This document shows, one piece after another, positions 42,458 to 52,184 of a stretch of DNA of 64,000 nucleotides. The stretch spans positions 1 to 64,000 of the forward strand of contig NZ_PCOY01000016.1 in NCBI RefSeq assembly GCF_002979475.1. Direction: 5' to 3'. The position numbers and the translations under genes were made by a program. Position 1 is the first letter of the stretch, and every line of letters starts with the position of its first letter. The notes below the pieces were generated by a model, which was given only the letters and a program-made list of their open reading frames with translations, made no database searches and was not told where the DNA came from. This DNA is from Microbacterium sp. MYb62. Lineage in GTDB: Bacteria > Actinomycetota > Actinomycetes > Actinomycetales > Microbacteriaceae.

Positions 42458-43105
42458 TCAGGCGGGGTGCACGTAGGTCGGCAGCTCGGGGCCGGGGCGC
42501 AGCACGGCGTTGACGATCGCCTGGATCGCGAACTCGCTCGTCTCCCCGAGCTCGACGATCTCGGGGTGCAGGAGCCACTGCAGCTGCAGCCCGTCCATCA
42601 CCGCCAGGATGGCCGCGGCAGCCGCGGCGATCGTGTCGGGATCGCGCACGCCCTCCTGGGCGCACAGCTCGTGGAACGCGGCCGTGACCTCGCGGCGGAG
42701 CGTCGTGTAGCGGTCCTCGAAGAAGTGGCGGGCGGGGTGGTCGTCGGTCACGGACTCGGCCGACAGCACGGTGTAGGCCTGCACGATGCCCGGACGCTTC
42801 TCGTTCGCGAAGGCCGTGCGCACCAGGTGCAGGAAGAGCTCGGGGCCGTCGGGGATGTGCTTCTCGGCGAGTTCGGCGACGTCGGTCTGGTCGCGGTAGG
42901 CGAGCACCTCGAGCAGCAGCTTCTGCTTCGAGCCGAAGTGGTGGAGCACACCCGCGTGCGTGATGCCGACCTGCTCTGCGACATCCGCCAGGGTGCCGTT
43001 CGTCGACCCCTTGTTGCCGAAGATCTCGACGGCCGCCTTGAGGATCTGCTCGCGTTTCGCGAGAGTCGCCGGGCGCACGCGCACTGTCTGGTCGCTGTCT
43101 GCCAC
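42458..43105 (-). CDS. TetR-family transcriptional regulator
   Basis: A 215-residue repressor with an N-terminal helix-turn-helix (AKREQILKAAVEIFGNKGST, LADVAEQVGITHAGVLHHFGSKQKLL) and an all-helical ligand/dimer domain. It is divergent from the ABC transporter/beta-glucosidase operon, and two palindromic sites in the shared intergenic DNA are likely its operators. The effector cannot be read from the sequence; a glucoside or its breakdown product is possible. Confidence 0.9.
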   Translation of the reverse strand: MADSDQTVRVRPATLAKREQILKAAVEIFGNKGSTNGTLADVAEQVGITHAGVLHHFGSKQKLLLEVLAYRDQTDVAELAEKHIPDGPELFLHLVRTAFANEKRPGIVQAYTVLSAESVTDDHPARHFFEDRYTTLRREVTAAFHELCAQEGVRDPDTIAAAAAAILAVMDGLQLQWLLHPEIVELGETSEFAIQAIVNAVLRPGPELPTYVHPA

Positions 43106-43147
43106 CGCGGCCTCCTCTCCATCGCTGAGCTGTGCTTGCGATCCAAC

Positions 43148-43193
43148 TTACTACTCGGTAACCTCACGGAAGCTTACTTTCTCGACAGTAAGC
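43148..43193. promoter_or_regulatory. Twin TetR-type operators
   Basis: GCTTACT (43172-43178) and AGTAAGC (43187-43193) form a palindrome with an 8-base centre. Twenty-odd bases away, CTTACTACTCGGTAAC (43147-43162) is a second, imperfect version (TTAC/GTAA arms). Both lie between the divergent TetR and binding-protein genes. Confidence 0.6.
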
Positions 43194-43262
43194 AAATCCC
43201 CACGGCCGAGGGACCCCCATCCACCGGCGACACAGCACAACGACCGTGCCCTAGGAGAAGCA

Positions 43263-44924
43263 ATGAAGCTCAGAAAGTCTCTGATCGCCGCGACTGCGAT
43301 CACCGCCCTCGGCATCTCGGCCCTCGCCGGATGCTCGGCAGGTGGGGGATCCGACGATGGCGCCGGTTCCGCATCCCTGACGATCGCGAAGCCCGACGGT
43401 GCGATCACCACCGAATCCAACAACCCATACGTCGGTGACTCGTCCGCCTCGAAGTACGGCTACGGCAAGGTCATCTTCGAGACGCTCGGTCTTGTGAACC
43501 AGACGGGTGACCGTGGCGTGACCCCGTGGCTCGCCGAGAGCATCGAGTGGAACGACGACTACACCGTGCTCACGGTGGTCCCGCGCAAGGACGTCACCTG
43601 GAGCGACGGCGAGCCCTTCACCGCCGATGACATCGTCTACTCCTACGAGCTCGTCTCCACTCCCGCTCTCGACACGGCCGGCCTCCAGTTCGAGAGCGCC
43701 GTGGTCGAGGGCGACGCGGTCGTGCTGACGTTCGCCGAGTCGAAGTACGTCAACCAGGCCCGCGTGCTGCACGTGCCGATCGTCCCGAAGCACATCTGGG
43801 AGAACCTCGACGATCCGGCCACGAACCCCGTCAAGGGCGACGACCTGGTCGGCACCGGCCCCTACGTCCTGTCGAACTGGTCGACCGAGTCGGTCACCCT
43901 CGACGCCCGCGACGACTACTGGGGCGGCGACCTCTCGGTGCCCGAGCTGCACTACGTCTCCTACGGCGACAACACGGCGCTCACCACGGCCCTCGCCAAC
44001 GGCGACGCCGACTGGGCCCAGGCGTTCATCCCGCAGATCGAGGAGCAGTTCCTCTCGGCCGACCCGGAGCACAACAAGTTCTGGGCCGCGCCGACCACCG
44101 GCTCCGCGACGCTGTTCATGAACCTGCAGCAGAAGCCGTTCGACGATCCGGCCTTCCGCCAGGCACTCGCCTGGGTGATCGACCGCGACGCCTACGTCGA
44201 CATCGCGCGTGAAGGCGCCAGTGAGGCCGTGTGGTCGGTGACCGGATTGTCGTCGATCCTCGACGACGAGATCCAGCCCGAGTTCACGGACAAGGAGTAC
44301 TCGGTCGACTCCGCGAAGGCCCGCGACCTGCTCACCACCGCCGGGTACACGTGGAAGGACGACGCGCTGATCGATCCCGACGGTGCACCGGTGTCGTTCA
44401 CGCTCTCCGTTCCCTCCGGCTGGAGCGACTGGAACACGGCGCAGGAGCTGATCGCCGAAGACGTGGCCGAGGCCATCGGCGCCGAGGTCAAGATCGACAT
44501 GCCGGACTGGGGCGGCTGGGCCGACCCCCGCGACAACGGCACGTTCTCCGCGATCATCCACTGGCTCGAGGACAGCGGCACGGCCTACGGTCTGTACACC
44601 TCGACCATGGACCCGCGCTGGATCTCGCCCGAGGGCAAGGCCGGCTTCAACTTCGGTCGCTTCGACGACCCGACGGCGACCGCCGCGCTGAACTCCTACG
44701 CGAACGCCTCGTCCGACGAGGAGCGCACCGCGGCCCTCGACACGCTGCAGACGATCTTCTCCGAGCAGGTGCCGGCCATCCCGCTGGGCGCGCACCCGCT
44801 GCTGGGCGAGTTCAACACCCGCAACTACGTCGGATGGCCGTCGGACGAGGACCCGTACGCCTCTGCTGACCCGACTCAGCAGAACATCGTGCAGATCCTC
44901 ACGAAGCTGAAGCCCGCCGAGTAA
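43263..44924 (+). CDS. ABC transporter substrate-binding lipoprotein (SBP_bac_5 family)
   Basis: A 553-residue extracellular binding protein of the oligopeptide/nickel/oligosaccharide family. The lipobox is ALAGC, with the lipidated Cys at residue 24. Family features: PWLAESIEWNDDYTVLTVVPRKDVTWSDGEPFTADDIVYSYE, LVGTGPYVLSNW and PAFRQALAWVIDRDAYVDIA. In this family several members bind cello- or other beta-oligosaccharides rather than peptides. The GH3 beta-glucosidase at the operon end favours a sugar ligand here (inference). Confidence 0.92.
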   Translation: MKLRKSLIAATAITALGISALAGCSAGGGSDDGAGSASLTIAKPDGAITTESNNPYVGDSSASKYGYGKVIFETLGLVNQTGDRGVTPWLAESIEWNDDYTVLTVVPRKDVTWSDGEPFTADDIVYSYELVSTPALDTAGLQFESAVVEGDAVVLTFAESKYVNQARVLHVPIVPKHIWENLDDPATNPVKGDDLVGTGPYVLSNWSTESVTLDARDDYWGGDLSVPELHYVSYGDNTALTTALANGDADWAQAFIPQIEEQFLSADPEHNKFWAAPTTGSATLFMNLQQKPFDDPAFRQALAWVIDRDAYVDIAREGASEAVWSVTGLSSILDDEIQPEFTDKEYSVDSAKARDLLTTAGYTWKDDALIDPDGAPVSFTLSVPSGWSDWNTAQELIAEDVAEAIGAEVKIDMPDWGGWADPRDNGTFSAIIHWLEDSGTAYGLYTSTMDPRWISPEGKAGFNFGRFDDPTATAALNSYANASSDEERTAALDTLQTIFSEQVPAIPLGAHPLLGEFNTRNYVGWPSDEDPYASADPTQQNIVQILTKLKPAE

Positions 44925-44927
44925 CGT

Positions 44928-45006
44928 CCTTCGTCTCGCTCCGCTCGCTCAGGAACCGGCACCCGTGGTCGGTTCCTGAGCGAGGAGCGCAGCGACGAGA
45001 CGAAGG
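44928..45006. repeat. REP-like imperfect palindrome in the ABC operon
   Basis: The arm at 44928-44957 (CCTTCGTCTCGCTCCGCTCG then CTCAGGAACC) is repeated as an imperfect complement at 44971-45006 (GGTTCCTGAGCGAGGAGCGC then AGCGACGAGACGAAGG), with a 13-base loop. Sequences of this type are widely dispersed in Microbacteriaceae as far as I recall. Between the binding-protein and ATPase genes it may favour higher expression of the binding protein. Confidence 0.65.
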
Positions 45007-45050
45007 GCCCGAGCGCAGCGACACGAACGCCCCACACGAAAGACACCCTC

Positions 45051-45871
<821 letters not shown>

Positions 45872-45875
<4 letters not shown>

Positions 45876-46678
45876 CCACCCTCGAATTCCGAAACGTCAC
45901 GAAGGCCTACAACGTCCGCGGCGCCGGCCAGATCAAGGCCCTCGACGATGTGAGTTTCACCCTCACCTCCGGACAGACGATCGGCCTGGTCGGCCAGTCC
46001 GGAAGCGGCAAGTCCACGATCGCGAAGATCCTGACGCAGCTCGAGACCCCGACCAGCGGCGAGGTGCTGCTCGACGGCACGCCGATCCCGCGCCGGGGCA
46101 AGGGGCTGCGCAGGTACCGGCAGCAGCTGCGCATGGTGTTCCAGGACCCGTTCGCCTCGCTCAACCCGTACCACTCGATCCGGTACCACCTGGAGCGCCC
46201 GATCCGCCTCGACGACGTGGTGCCGAAGAAGGAGACCGAGAACGAGGTGCGCCGACTCCTCGACCGCGTGCGCCTGGATGCGGATGCCGTGATCGACCGT
46301 CGTCCGCACGAGCTGTCCGGCGGCCAGCGGCAGCGTGTGGCCATCGCCCGCGCCCTGGCCTCGCGCCCCTCGCTGCTCGTCGCCGATGAGCCCGTGTCGA
46401 TGCTCGACGTGTCCATCCGCCTCGGCGTGCTGAACCTGCTCGCCGATCTGCAGCGCGAAGAGGGGCTCGGCGTGCTCTACATCACCCACGACCTCGCCAC
46501 GGCCCGCCACTTCAGCGACGAGATCATGGTCCTGAACCAAGGTCGGGTCGTCGAGTACGGCGCCGCCGACGACGTCATCCTGAACCCGCAGGACCCGTAC
46601 ACACGCGAACTGCGATCCGCTTCCCCCGACCCGGACAAGTTCTTCGCACAGGCCGCATCGAACGGAGGCACCCTGTGA
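45872..46678 (+). CDS. ABC transporter ATP-binding protein (Dpp/Opp F type)
   Basis: A 268-residue second ATPase. Walker A GQSGSGKST, Q-loop VFQDPFASLNPYHSI, signature LSGGQRQRVAIARAL, Walker B LLVADEPVSMLD, H-loop YITHDLAT. Two different ATPases plus two permeases is the normal Dpp/Opp composition. ATGA overlaps at both ends. Confidence 0.93.
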
Positions 46679-47763
46679 GCACCGCGTTCCCCCAGCTCGA
46701 CGACAACGACCTCGTCGCCCGCGACGCGCTCGAGGTCGGCACCACCGCGACGACGGCGGAGCGCACGCACCGGAAGGTCCCGTGGCGCTTCTTCGCGGGC
46801 CGAGCCGGCTTCTACCTGTTCACGCTGTGGGCCGCCATCACGATCAACTTCTTCCTCCCGCGGTTGATGAAGGGCGACGCGGTCAGCTCGTATCTCGCGC
46901 GCAACCGCAACGTCAGCCCCGAGGCCGCCGATGCTCTGCGCATCCTGCTCGGCATCGACACCGACAAGTCGATCTGGCAGCAGTACATCGAGTACTGGGG
47001 GATGCTGCTGCGCGGAGACCTCGGCATCTCGACCCTGCACGGTCTGCGCCCGGTCGCGGAGGTCCTTGCCGCGGCCCTGCCGTGGACCCTCGGGCTCGTC
47101 GGCATCGCGACGATCATCTCCTTCACGATCGGCACGATCGCCGGAGCGGTCGTCGGATGGAAGCGCGGCAGCAAGCTCGACGCGATCATCCCGGTGACGA
47201 CGTTCTTCAACACCATCCCGTACTTCTGGCTCGGGCTCATCGCGATCGCGATATTCTCCTCGACCCTGAAGTGGTTCCCCTCCTCGCACGCCTACGACAA
47301 GGGGCAATCGCCGGAATGGAGCTTCGACTTCATCGGCCAGGTGATCATGCACGGCACGCTGCCGGCCCTGACGATCGTGGTGGCCTCGCTCGGCGGCTGG
47401 GTGCTCGGCATGCGCAACATGATGCTGACGGTGCTCGACGACGACTACATCACGGTCGCGCAGGCGAAGGGCATGCCCAACAAGCGGGTGCTCTGGGGCT
47501 ACGCCGCCCGCAACGCGGTGCTGCCGCAGATCCAGAGCTTCGCGCTGTCGATCGGCTTCATCGTCGGCGGCACGATCGTGATGGAGATGGTGTTCAGCTA
47601 TCCGGGCGTCGGCAAGCTCCTGCTCGATGCGACCAACGCCAAGGACTTCGCCCTCATGCAGGGCGTGTTCCTCGTGATCACGCTGTCGGTGCTCGTGGCC
47701 AACATCCTCGCGGATGTCGTCTACGCCTACCTCGACCCGCGCACGCGCCAGATGGAGTCCTGA
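46675..47763 (+). CDS. ABC transporter permease (Dpp/Opp B type)
   Basis: A 362-residue permease with a charged N-terminus and six membrane helices. The N-terminal signature AGFYLFTLWAAITINFFLPR parallels DppB. The large extracytoplasmic loop (MKGDAVSSYLARNRNVSPEAADALRILLG) and the coupling loop DDDYITVAQAKGMPNKRVLWGYAARNAVLPQI are typical. It follows the second ATPase with a 4-base overlap and is one base from the next permease. Confidence 0.93.
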   Translation: MSTAFPQLDDNDLVARDALEVGTTATTAERTHRKVPWRFFAGRAGFYLFTLWAAITINFFLPRLMKGDAVSSYLARNRNVSPEAADALRILLGIDTDKSIWQQYIEYWGMLLRGDLGISTLHGLRPVAEVLAAALPWTLGLVGIATIISFTIGTIAGAVVGWKRGSKLDAIIPVTTFFNTIPYFWLGLIAIAIFSSTLKWFPSSHAYDKGQSPEWSFDFIGQVIMHGTLPALTIVVASLGGWVLGMRNMMLTVLDDDYITVAQAKGMPNKRVLWGYAARNAVLPQIQSFALSIGFIVGGTIVMEMVFSYPGVGKLLLDATNAKDFALMQGVFLVITLSVLVANILADVVYAYLDPRTRQMES

Positions 47764-47764
47764 C

Positions 47765-48892
47765 ATGACCGTTCCCACCACCGCAGCGAGCACCGCCCCC
47801 GACGGATCGGCCGTCGTCTCCGGCATGCCGGAGACCGCGACCCTGCGCACCCCGCCGACCGGCGAGCCGCCGCGCAAGACCTTCTGGTCGCAGCTCGGCC
47901 AGGCGTTCGCGATGTTCCGCAACCCCAAGTCGGTCGCCGGGCTCATCATCCTCGGGGTGTTCGTGCTCATCGCGATCTTCGCGCCGTGGATCGCCCCGTA
48001 CAGGCCGACCCAGAAGGACCGCACAGCGCTGCGTCAACCGCCCTCCTGGGAGCATTGGCTGGGGACGACCCACATGGGGGAGGACGTGCTGAGCCAGATC
48101 ATCTACGGCACGCGCGGCGTCATCGTCGTCGGTTTCCTCGCCGCCGTCATCGCCACCATCATCGCGATCACGATCGGCGTGATCGCCGGCTACGTGCGCG
48201 GCTGGAAGAGCGAGTCGCTCTCGGCGCTGACCAACGTGTTCCTGGTGATCCCGGGCATCCCGCTCATCATCATCATCGCCTCGCAGTTCGAGAACCCGCC
48301 GCTGATCGTGATCGCCGCGGTGCTCGGGATCACAGGCTGGGCGTGGGGCGCCCGCGTGCTGCGAGCCCAGACCATGTCGCTGCGCAACCGCGACTTCATC
48401 CAGGCCGCGCGCGCGAACGGCGAGCCCTTGCGCCGTATCATCACGGTCGAGATGCTGCCGAACCTGATGGCGCTCATCGCCTCGAGCTTCGTCGGCACCG
48501 TGACCGCGGCGATTCTCGGCCTCACCACGCTGGCGTTCATCGGGGTGATCCCGGTGAGCAACCTGAACTGGGGCACCATCCTGTTCTGGGCACAGCAGAA
48601 CGGTGCCTTCCCGCGCCTGTGGTGGTGGTACGTGCCCGCAGGGCTCTGCATCGCGATCATCGGCGTCGCCCTCTCGCTCATCAACTTCGGCATCGACGAG
48701 TACGTCAATCCCCGCCTGCGCTCCGCAGGCGAGCGGGCCAGGGCGATGAAGAAGAAGGGGCTGAACGTGAACGACGCCGTCACGGCCGTCCGCAGCGTGC
48801 CCCTGCCGAAGAAGACCCCCGATCCCGTAACGTCGGCGACCTCGCCCGACACCTCCGACTCCTCGAAGACCTCGACCCAGAACACGAAGTGA
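47765..48892 (+). CDS. ABC transporter permease (Dpp/Opp C type)
   Basis: A 375-residue permease. The N-terminus is extended and Thr/Pro-rich (MTVPTTAASTAPDGSAVVSG); the first helix region FRNPKSVAGLIILGVFVLIAIFAPWIAPY and DRTALRQPPSWEHWLGTTHMGEDVLSQIIYGTR are classic DppC. The coupling loop is NRDFIQAARANGEPLRRIITVEMLPNL. A charged C-terminal tail of about 45 residues (PLPKKTPDPVTSATSPDTSD) is unusual for the family. Its stop shares one base with the glucosidase start. Confidence 0.93.
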   Translation: MTVPTTAASTAPDGSAVVSGMPETATLRTPPTGEPPRKTFWSQLGQAFAMFRNPKSVAGLIILGVFVLIAIFAPWIAPYRPTQKDRTALRQPPSWEHWLGTTHMGEDVLSQIIYGTRGVIVVGFLAAVIATIIAITIGVIAGYVRGWKSESLSALTNVFLVIPGIPLIIIIASQFENPPLIVIAAVLGITGWAWGARVLRAQTMSLRNRDFIQAARANGEPLRRIITVEMLPNLMALIASSFVGTVTAAILGLTTLAFIGVIPVSNLNWGTILFWAQQNGAFPRLWWWYVPAGLCIAIIGVALSLINFGIDEYVNPRLRSAGERARAMKKKGLNVNDAVTAVRSVPLPKKTPDPVTSATSPDTSDSSKTSTQNTK

Positions 48893-51138
48893 TGACCTCT
48901 CAGACTCTGACCACGCAGCTCCCGTACCAGGACCCCGCGCTCTCGATCCCCGAGCGCGTGGCCGACCTCCTCAGCCGCATGACGCTGGAGGAGAAGGTCG
49001 GGCAGATGCTCCAGCTCGACGCCCGCGACGACATCGACGACCACATCGCCCGCCGCCACGCCGGATCGATCCTGCACACCTCGCCCGAGCGCATCCTGCG
49101 GGCGAACGAGCTCACCGCCCAGACCCGACTCCGCATCCCTCTGCTGGTGGGCGAGGACTGCATCCACGGGCACTCGTTCTGGCCCGGCGCGACGATCTAC
49201 CCCACCCAGCTCGGCATGGCCGCATCGTGGGATTCCGGCCTCGTCGAACGAGTTGCCCGTGCGACCGCCGAAGAGGTCGCGGTGACCGGCATCCACTGGA
49301 CCTTCTCGCCCGTTCTCTGCATCGCCCGTGACCTCCGCTGGGGCCGCATCGACGAGACCTTCGGCGAAGACCCGTTCCTGATCGGCGAGCTGGCCTCGGC
49401 GATGGTGCGCGGCTACCAGGGCGACGGACTCGACGACCCCACCGCGATCCTCGCGACCGCCAAGCACTTCGCCGGGTACTCCGAGACCCAGGGCGGGCGC
49501 GATGCGAGCGAGGCCGACATCTCACGGCGCAAGCTCATCTCCTGGTTCCTGCCGCCGTTCGAGCGGGTCGCCCGCGAGGGATGCCGCACGTTCATGCTCG
49601 GATACCAGACCACCGACGGGGTGCCGATCACGACCAACGACTGGCTGCTCAGCGACGTGCTGCGCGGCGAGTGGGGCTACACCGGCACGCTCATCACCGA
49701 CTGGGACAACGTCGGACGCATGGTGTGGGAGCAGCGGATCCAGCCCGACATCACGCACGCGGCCGCGGCGGCGGTGCGAGCGGGCAACGACATGATCATG
49801 ACCACGCCGGCCTTCTTCGAGGGAGCGCTCGATGCCGTCGCCCGGGGCATGCTCGCCGAAGACGCGTTCGACGCGGCGGCCGCCCGCATCCTGACCCTGA
49901 AGTTCGAGCTGGGCCTGTTCGAGAACCCGCGCCTTCCTGGCACGGAACTCGACGCCGTGGTGGGCAGCGCGGCGCACGCCGAGCTGAACCTCGAGGTCGC
50001 CCGTCGCTCGCTGGTGCTGCTCGAGAACGACGGCGTGCTGCCGCTCGACGCGACGGCGCCGCTGAAGATCGCGGTCACCGGTCCGCTCGCCGACGACGCG
50101 CAGACGCAGCTCGGCGACTGGGCCGGCGGCTCGGGGCAGGCGGGCTGGCTCGACGGTCAGCCGCGCGAGATGATCACCACCGTGCTCGACGGGTTGCAGG
50201 CGATCGATGGCTGGAGCGTCACCCACGCCCGCGGCGCCGACATCCTCACGCTCGAAGAAGACCCGCAGGGGCCGTTCTTCCCTGACAATCAGCCGCGTCC
50301 GCCGGTCGTGAAGGCCTGCGAGCCGGATGCCGCGCTGATCGCGGAAGCGGTCGCCGCGGCATCCGACTCCGACGTCGTCGTAGCGGTCGTGGGCGATCGG
50401 ATCGAGCTCGTCGGCGAAGGGCGCTCCACCGCGACGCTCGAGCTCATCGGCGGGCAGAACGCCCTGATCGATGCGCTCATCGCGACCGGGAAGCCTGTCG
50501 TGATCGTGCTGCTCGCCTCGAAGCCGCTCGTGCTCCCCGCCTCCGCGTCGAAGGCCGCCGCCGTGATCTGGGCGGCGAACCCCGGCATGCAGGGTGGCCG
50601 CGCACTTTCCGACATCATCTCCGGGGCTGCCGAGCCGTCCGGGCGCCTGCCGATCTCGTTCGCCCGCCACGTGGGCCAGCAGCCCACGTACTACAACCAG
50701 ATCCGCGGACAGCACGGCGACCGCTACGCCGACCTCACGCAGGCGCCTGCCTGGGGGTTCGGCGAGGGCCTGTCGTACACGACCGTGGAGTACTCCGACC
50801 TCGTGCTGGAGGAGACCTCGCTGGGGGAGTCCGACACGATCGTCGGTCACGTCACGGTGTCGAACACGGGGGAGCGGCCCGTGCGCGAGACCGTGCAGGT
50901 CTACGTGCGCGACTCCGTGACGAGCGTGAGCTGGACCGACAAGGAGCTCAAGACCTTCCGCCAGGTCGACGTCGCTCCCGGTGAGTCCGTGCGGGTGCGG
51001 GTGGAGCTGCCCGTGGCCGACTGCACGATCGTCGATGCTGCGGGCAACCGCATCGTCGAGGCCGGAACGTTCGAGCTGCTGGTGGGCCCGAGCTCGCACG
51101 ACGAGGTCCTGCTCTCCGCCGACTTCGAGGTCGCCTGA
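48892..51138 (+). CDS. bglX: GH3 beta-glucosidase
   Basis: A 748-residue glycoside hydrolase family 3 enzyme without a signal peptide, so cytoplasmic. The N-terminal (beta/alpha)8 domain begins RVADLLSRMTLEEKVGQMLQ and has FSPVLCIARDLRWGRIDETFGEDP and KHFAGY. The catalytic nucleophile is the first Asp of LITDWDNVGRM. The alpha/beta sandwich domain includes VVAVVGDRIELVGEGRSTATLEL. A C-terminal fibronectin-III-like domain starts near EYSDLVLEE. It would hydrolyse beta-glucosides imported by the cotranscribed ABC transporter. ATG 48892 overlaps the permease stop by one base. Confidence 0.94.
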   Translation: MTSQTLTTQLPYQDPALSIPERVADLLSRMTLEEKVGQMLQLDARDDIDDHIARRHAGSILHTSPERILRANELTAQTRLRIPLLVGEDCIHGHSFWPGATIYPTQLGMAASWDSGLVERVARATAEEVAVTGIHWTFSPVLCIARDLRWGRIDETFGEDPFLIGELASAMVRGYQGDGLDDPTAILATAKHFAGYSETQGGRDASEADISRRKLISWFLPPFERVAREGCRTFMLGYQTTDGVPITTNDWLLSDVLRGEWGYTGTLITDWDNVGRMVWEQRIQPDITHAAAAAVRAGNDMIMTTPAFFEGALDAVARGMLAEDAFDAAAARILTLKFELGLFENPRLPGTELDAVVGSAAHAELNLEVARRSLVLLENDGVLPLDATAPLKIAVTGPLADDAQTQLGDWAGGSGQAGWLDGQPREMITTVLDGLQAIDGWSVTHARGADILTLEEDPQGPFFPDNQPRPPVVKACEPDAALIAEAVAAASDSDVVVAVVGDRIELVGEGRSTATLELIGGQNALIDALIATGKPVVIVLLASKPLVLPASASKAAAVIWAANPGMQGGRALSDIISGAAEPSGRLPISFARHVGQQPTYYNQIRGQHGDRYADLTQAPAWGFGEGLSYTTVEYSDLVLEETSLGESDTIVGHVTVSNTGERPVRETVQVYVRDSVTSVSWTDKELKTFRQVDVAPGESVRVRVELPVADCTIVDAAGNRIVEAGTFELLVGPSSHDEVLLSADFEVA

Positions 51139-51162
51139 CCTGCGCGGCGCACCGCCCTTCGC

Positions 51163-51240
51163 CGAGACCCACGCTCCTCGCCGAGACCCCTTCCTGCCGA
51201 CGCCTCCGGCGAGGGGTCTCGGCGGCGAGCGTTGGTCTCG
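51163..51240. terminator. Bidirectional terminator-like palindrome between bglX and soxR
   Basis: Arms 51163-51191 and 51212-51240 match at 26 of 29 positions (CGAGACCCACGCTCCTCGCC side) with a 20-base loop, between convergent genes. A following GA-rich run (51247-51274, repeated GGGGGA) has no evident role. Confidence 0.6.
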
Positions 51241-51272
51241 CGGTGTGTGAGGGGGAGGGGGAGGGGGAGGGG

Positions 51273-51722
51273 TCAGTCCTGCAGGCGCTGCGGGCCGACG
51301 CCCTGCGTCGCGAGGGCGTCGTCGGGGTTGAGCAGGCCGCACGCCTTCATCGAGAGACAGCCGCAGCCGATGCATCCGGTGAGTTCGCGCTCCAGGCGTT
51401 CGATGCCCTCGCGCCGCTTCTCGAGCTCGCGCTTCCAGCGTCGTGAAGCCTTCTGCCAGTCGGCGTGACTGGGAGTCTCGGTCAGTGGCACGTCTGCGAA
51501 CGCGGTCTGCACGTCGGAGAGCGGGATGCCGAGGCGCTTGGCGACCGTGATGAGCGAGACGCGGCGCAGCATGTGCCGGGCGTAGCGACGCTGATTCCCT
51601 GGCGTGCGGGTGGAGGCGATGAGGCCGAGGGTCTCGTAGAAGTGCAGGGCGGAGGCGGCGACACCGGTGCGTCGGGTCATCTCGCCGACCGTCAGTGGCT
51701 CGTCGGGAGCGTGCGGGCTCAA
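51273..51722 (-). CDS. soxR: Redox-sensitive MerR-family activator SoxR
   Basis: A 149-residue SoxR. The HTH is LTVGEMTRRTGVAASALHFYETLGLIASTRTPGNQRRYAR. The [2Fe-2S] ligands are in CIGCGCLSMKAC near the C-terminus (CX2CXCX5C), and NPDDALATQGVGPQRL matches the SoxR ending. The start is probably TTG 51722, preceded by AAGGAAAGG, since the first in-frame ATG would cut into the HTH. It is divergent from the ferredoxin operon whose promoter holds its operator. Actinobacterial SoxR generally senses redox-active compounds. Confidence 0.93.
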   Translation of the reverse strand: MSPHAPDEPLTVGEMTRRTGVAASALHFYETLGLIASTRTPGNQRRYARHMLRRVSLITVAKRLGIPLSDVQTAFADVPLTETPSHADWQKASRRWKRELEKRREGIERLERELTGCIGCGCLSMKACGLLNPDDALATQGVGPQRLQD

Positions 51723-51757
51723 CCTGCTGCCTTTCCTTCCTGTGACTTTCCCTCGAT

Positions 51758-51788
51758 TTGACCTCAAGTGTACTTGAGGTTTTACGGT
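51758..51788 (+). promoter_or_regulatory. SoxR box in a 19-bp-spacer promoter
   Basis: TTGACC (51758-51763) and TACGGT (51783-51788) are separated by 19 bases, the long spacer characteristic of MerR-type activation. Inside and overlapping it is CCTCAAGTGTACTTGAGG (51762-51779), whose arms are identical to those of the enterobacterial SoxR operator (CCTCAAGT/ACTTGAGG). It drives the ferredoxin-to-sod genes and may also repress soxR. Confidence 0.9.
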
Positions 51789-51857
51789 TGTCATGTGGCC
51801 CCGTCGTGGGCCGACCGACCCGAACGAGGACAGCGTGACCCGAACGAAGACCCCGCG

Positions 51858-52184
51858 ATGACCTATGTGATCGCTCTGCCGTGCGTCGATGTCAAGGACA
51901 AGGCCTGCATCGACGAGTGTCCCGTCGACTGCATCTACGAAGGTGAACGGTCGCTCTACATCCACCCGGACGAGTGCGTGGACTGCGGCGCCTGCGAGCC
52001 GGTGTGCCCGGTCGAGGCCATCTTCTACGAGGACGACCTGCCCGACGAGTGGCAGGACTATTACAAGGCCAACGTCGAGTTCTTCGACGAGCTCGGCTCG
52101 CCTGGCGGCGCCGCGAAGACGGGGATGCTCGCCTTCGACCACCCGATCATCGCCGCGCTCGCACCCCAGGGGGAACACGCATGA
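51858..52184 (+). CDS. fdxA: 7Fe ferredoxin
   Basis: A 108-residue ferredoxin of the FdxA type, an electron carrier with one [3Fe-4S] and one [4Fe-4S] cluster. Ligand cysteines: C9, C17, C21, C25 and C40, C43, C46, C50 ([16 protein letters not shown]). The tail ([15 protein letters not shown]) is typical. Its TGA overlaps the reductase ATG. A 22-residue ORF (ATG 51793) ends in a TGA overlapping its own ATG, which has no good ribosome site. Confidence 0.95.
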   Translation: MTYVIALPCVDVKDKACIDECPVDCIYEGERSLYIHPDECVDCGACEPVCPVEAIFYEDDLPDEWQDYYKANVEFFDELGSPGGAAKTGMLAFDHPIIAALAPQGEHA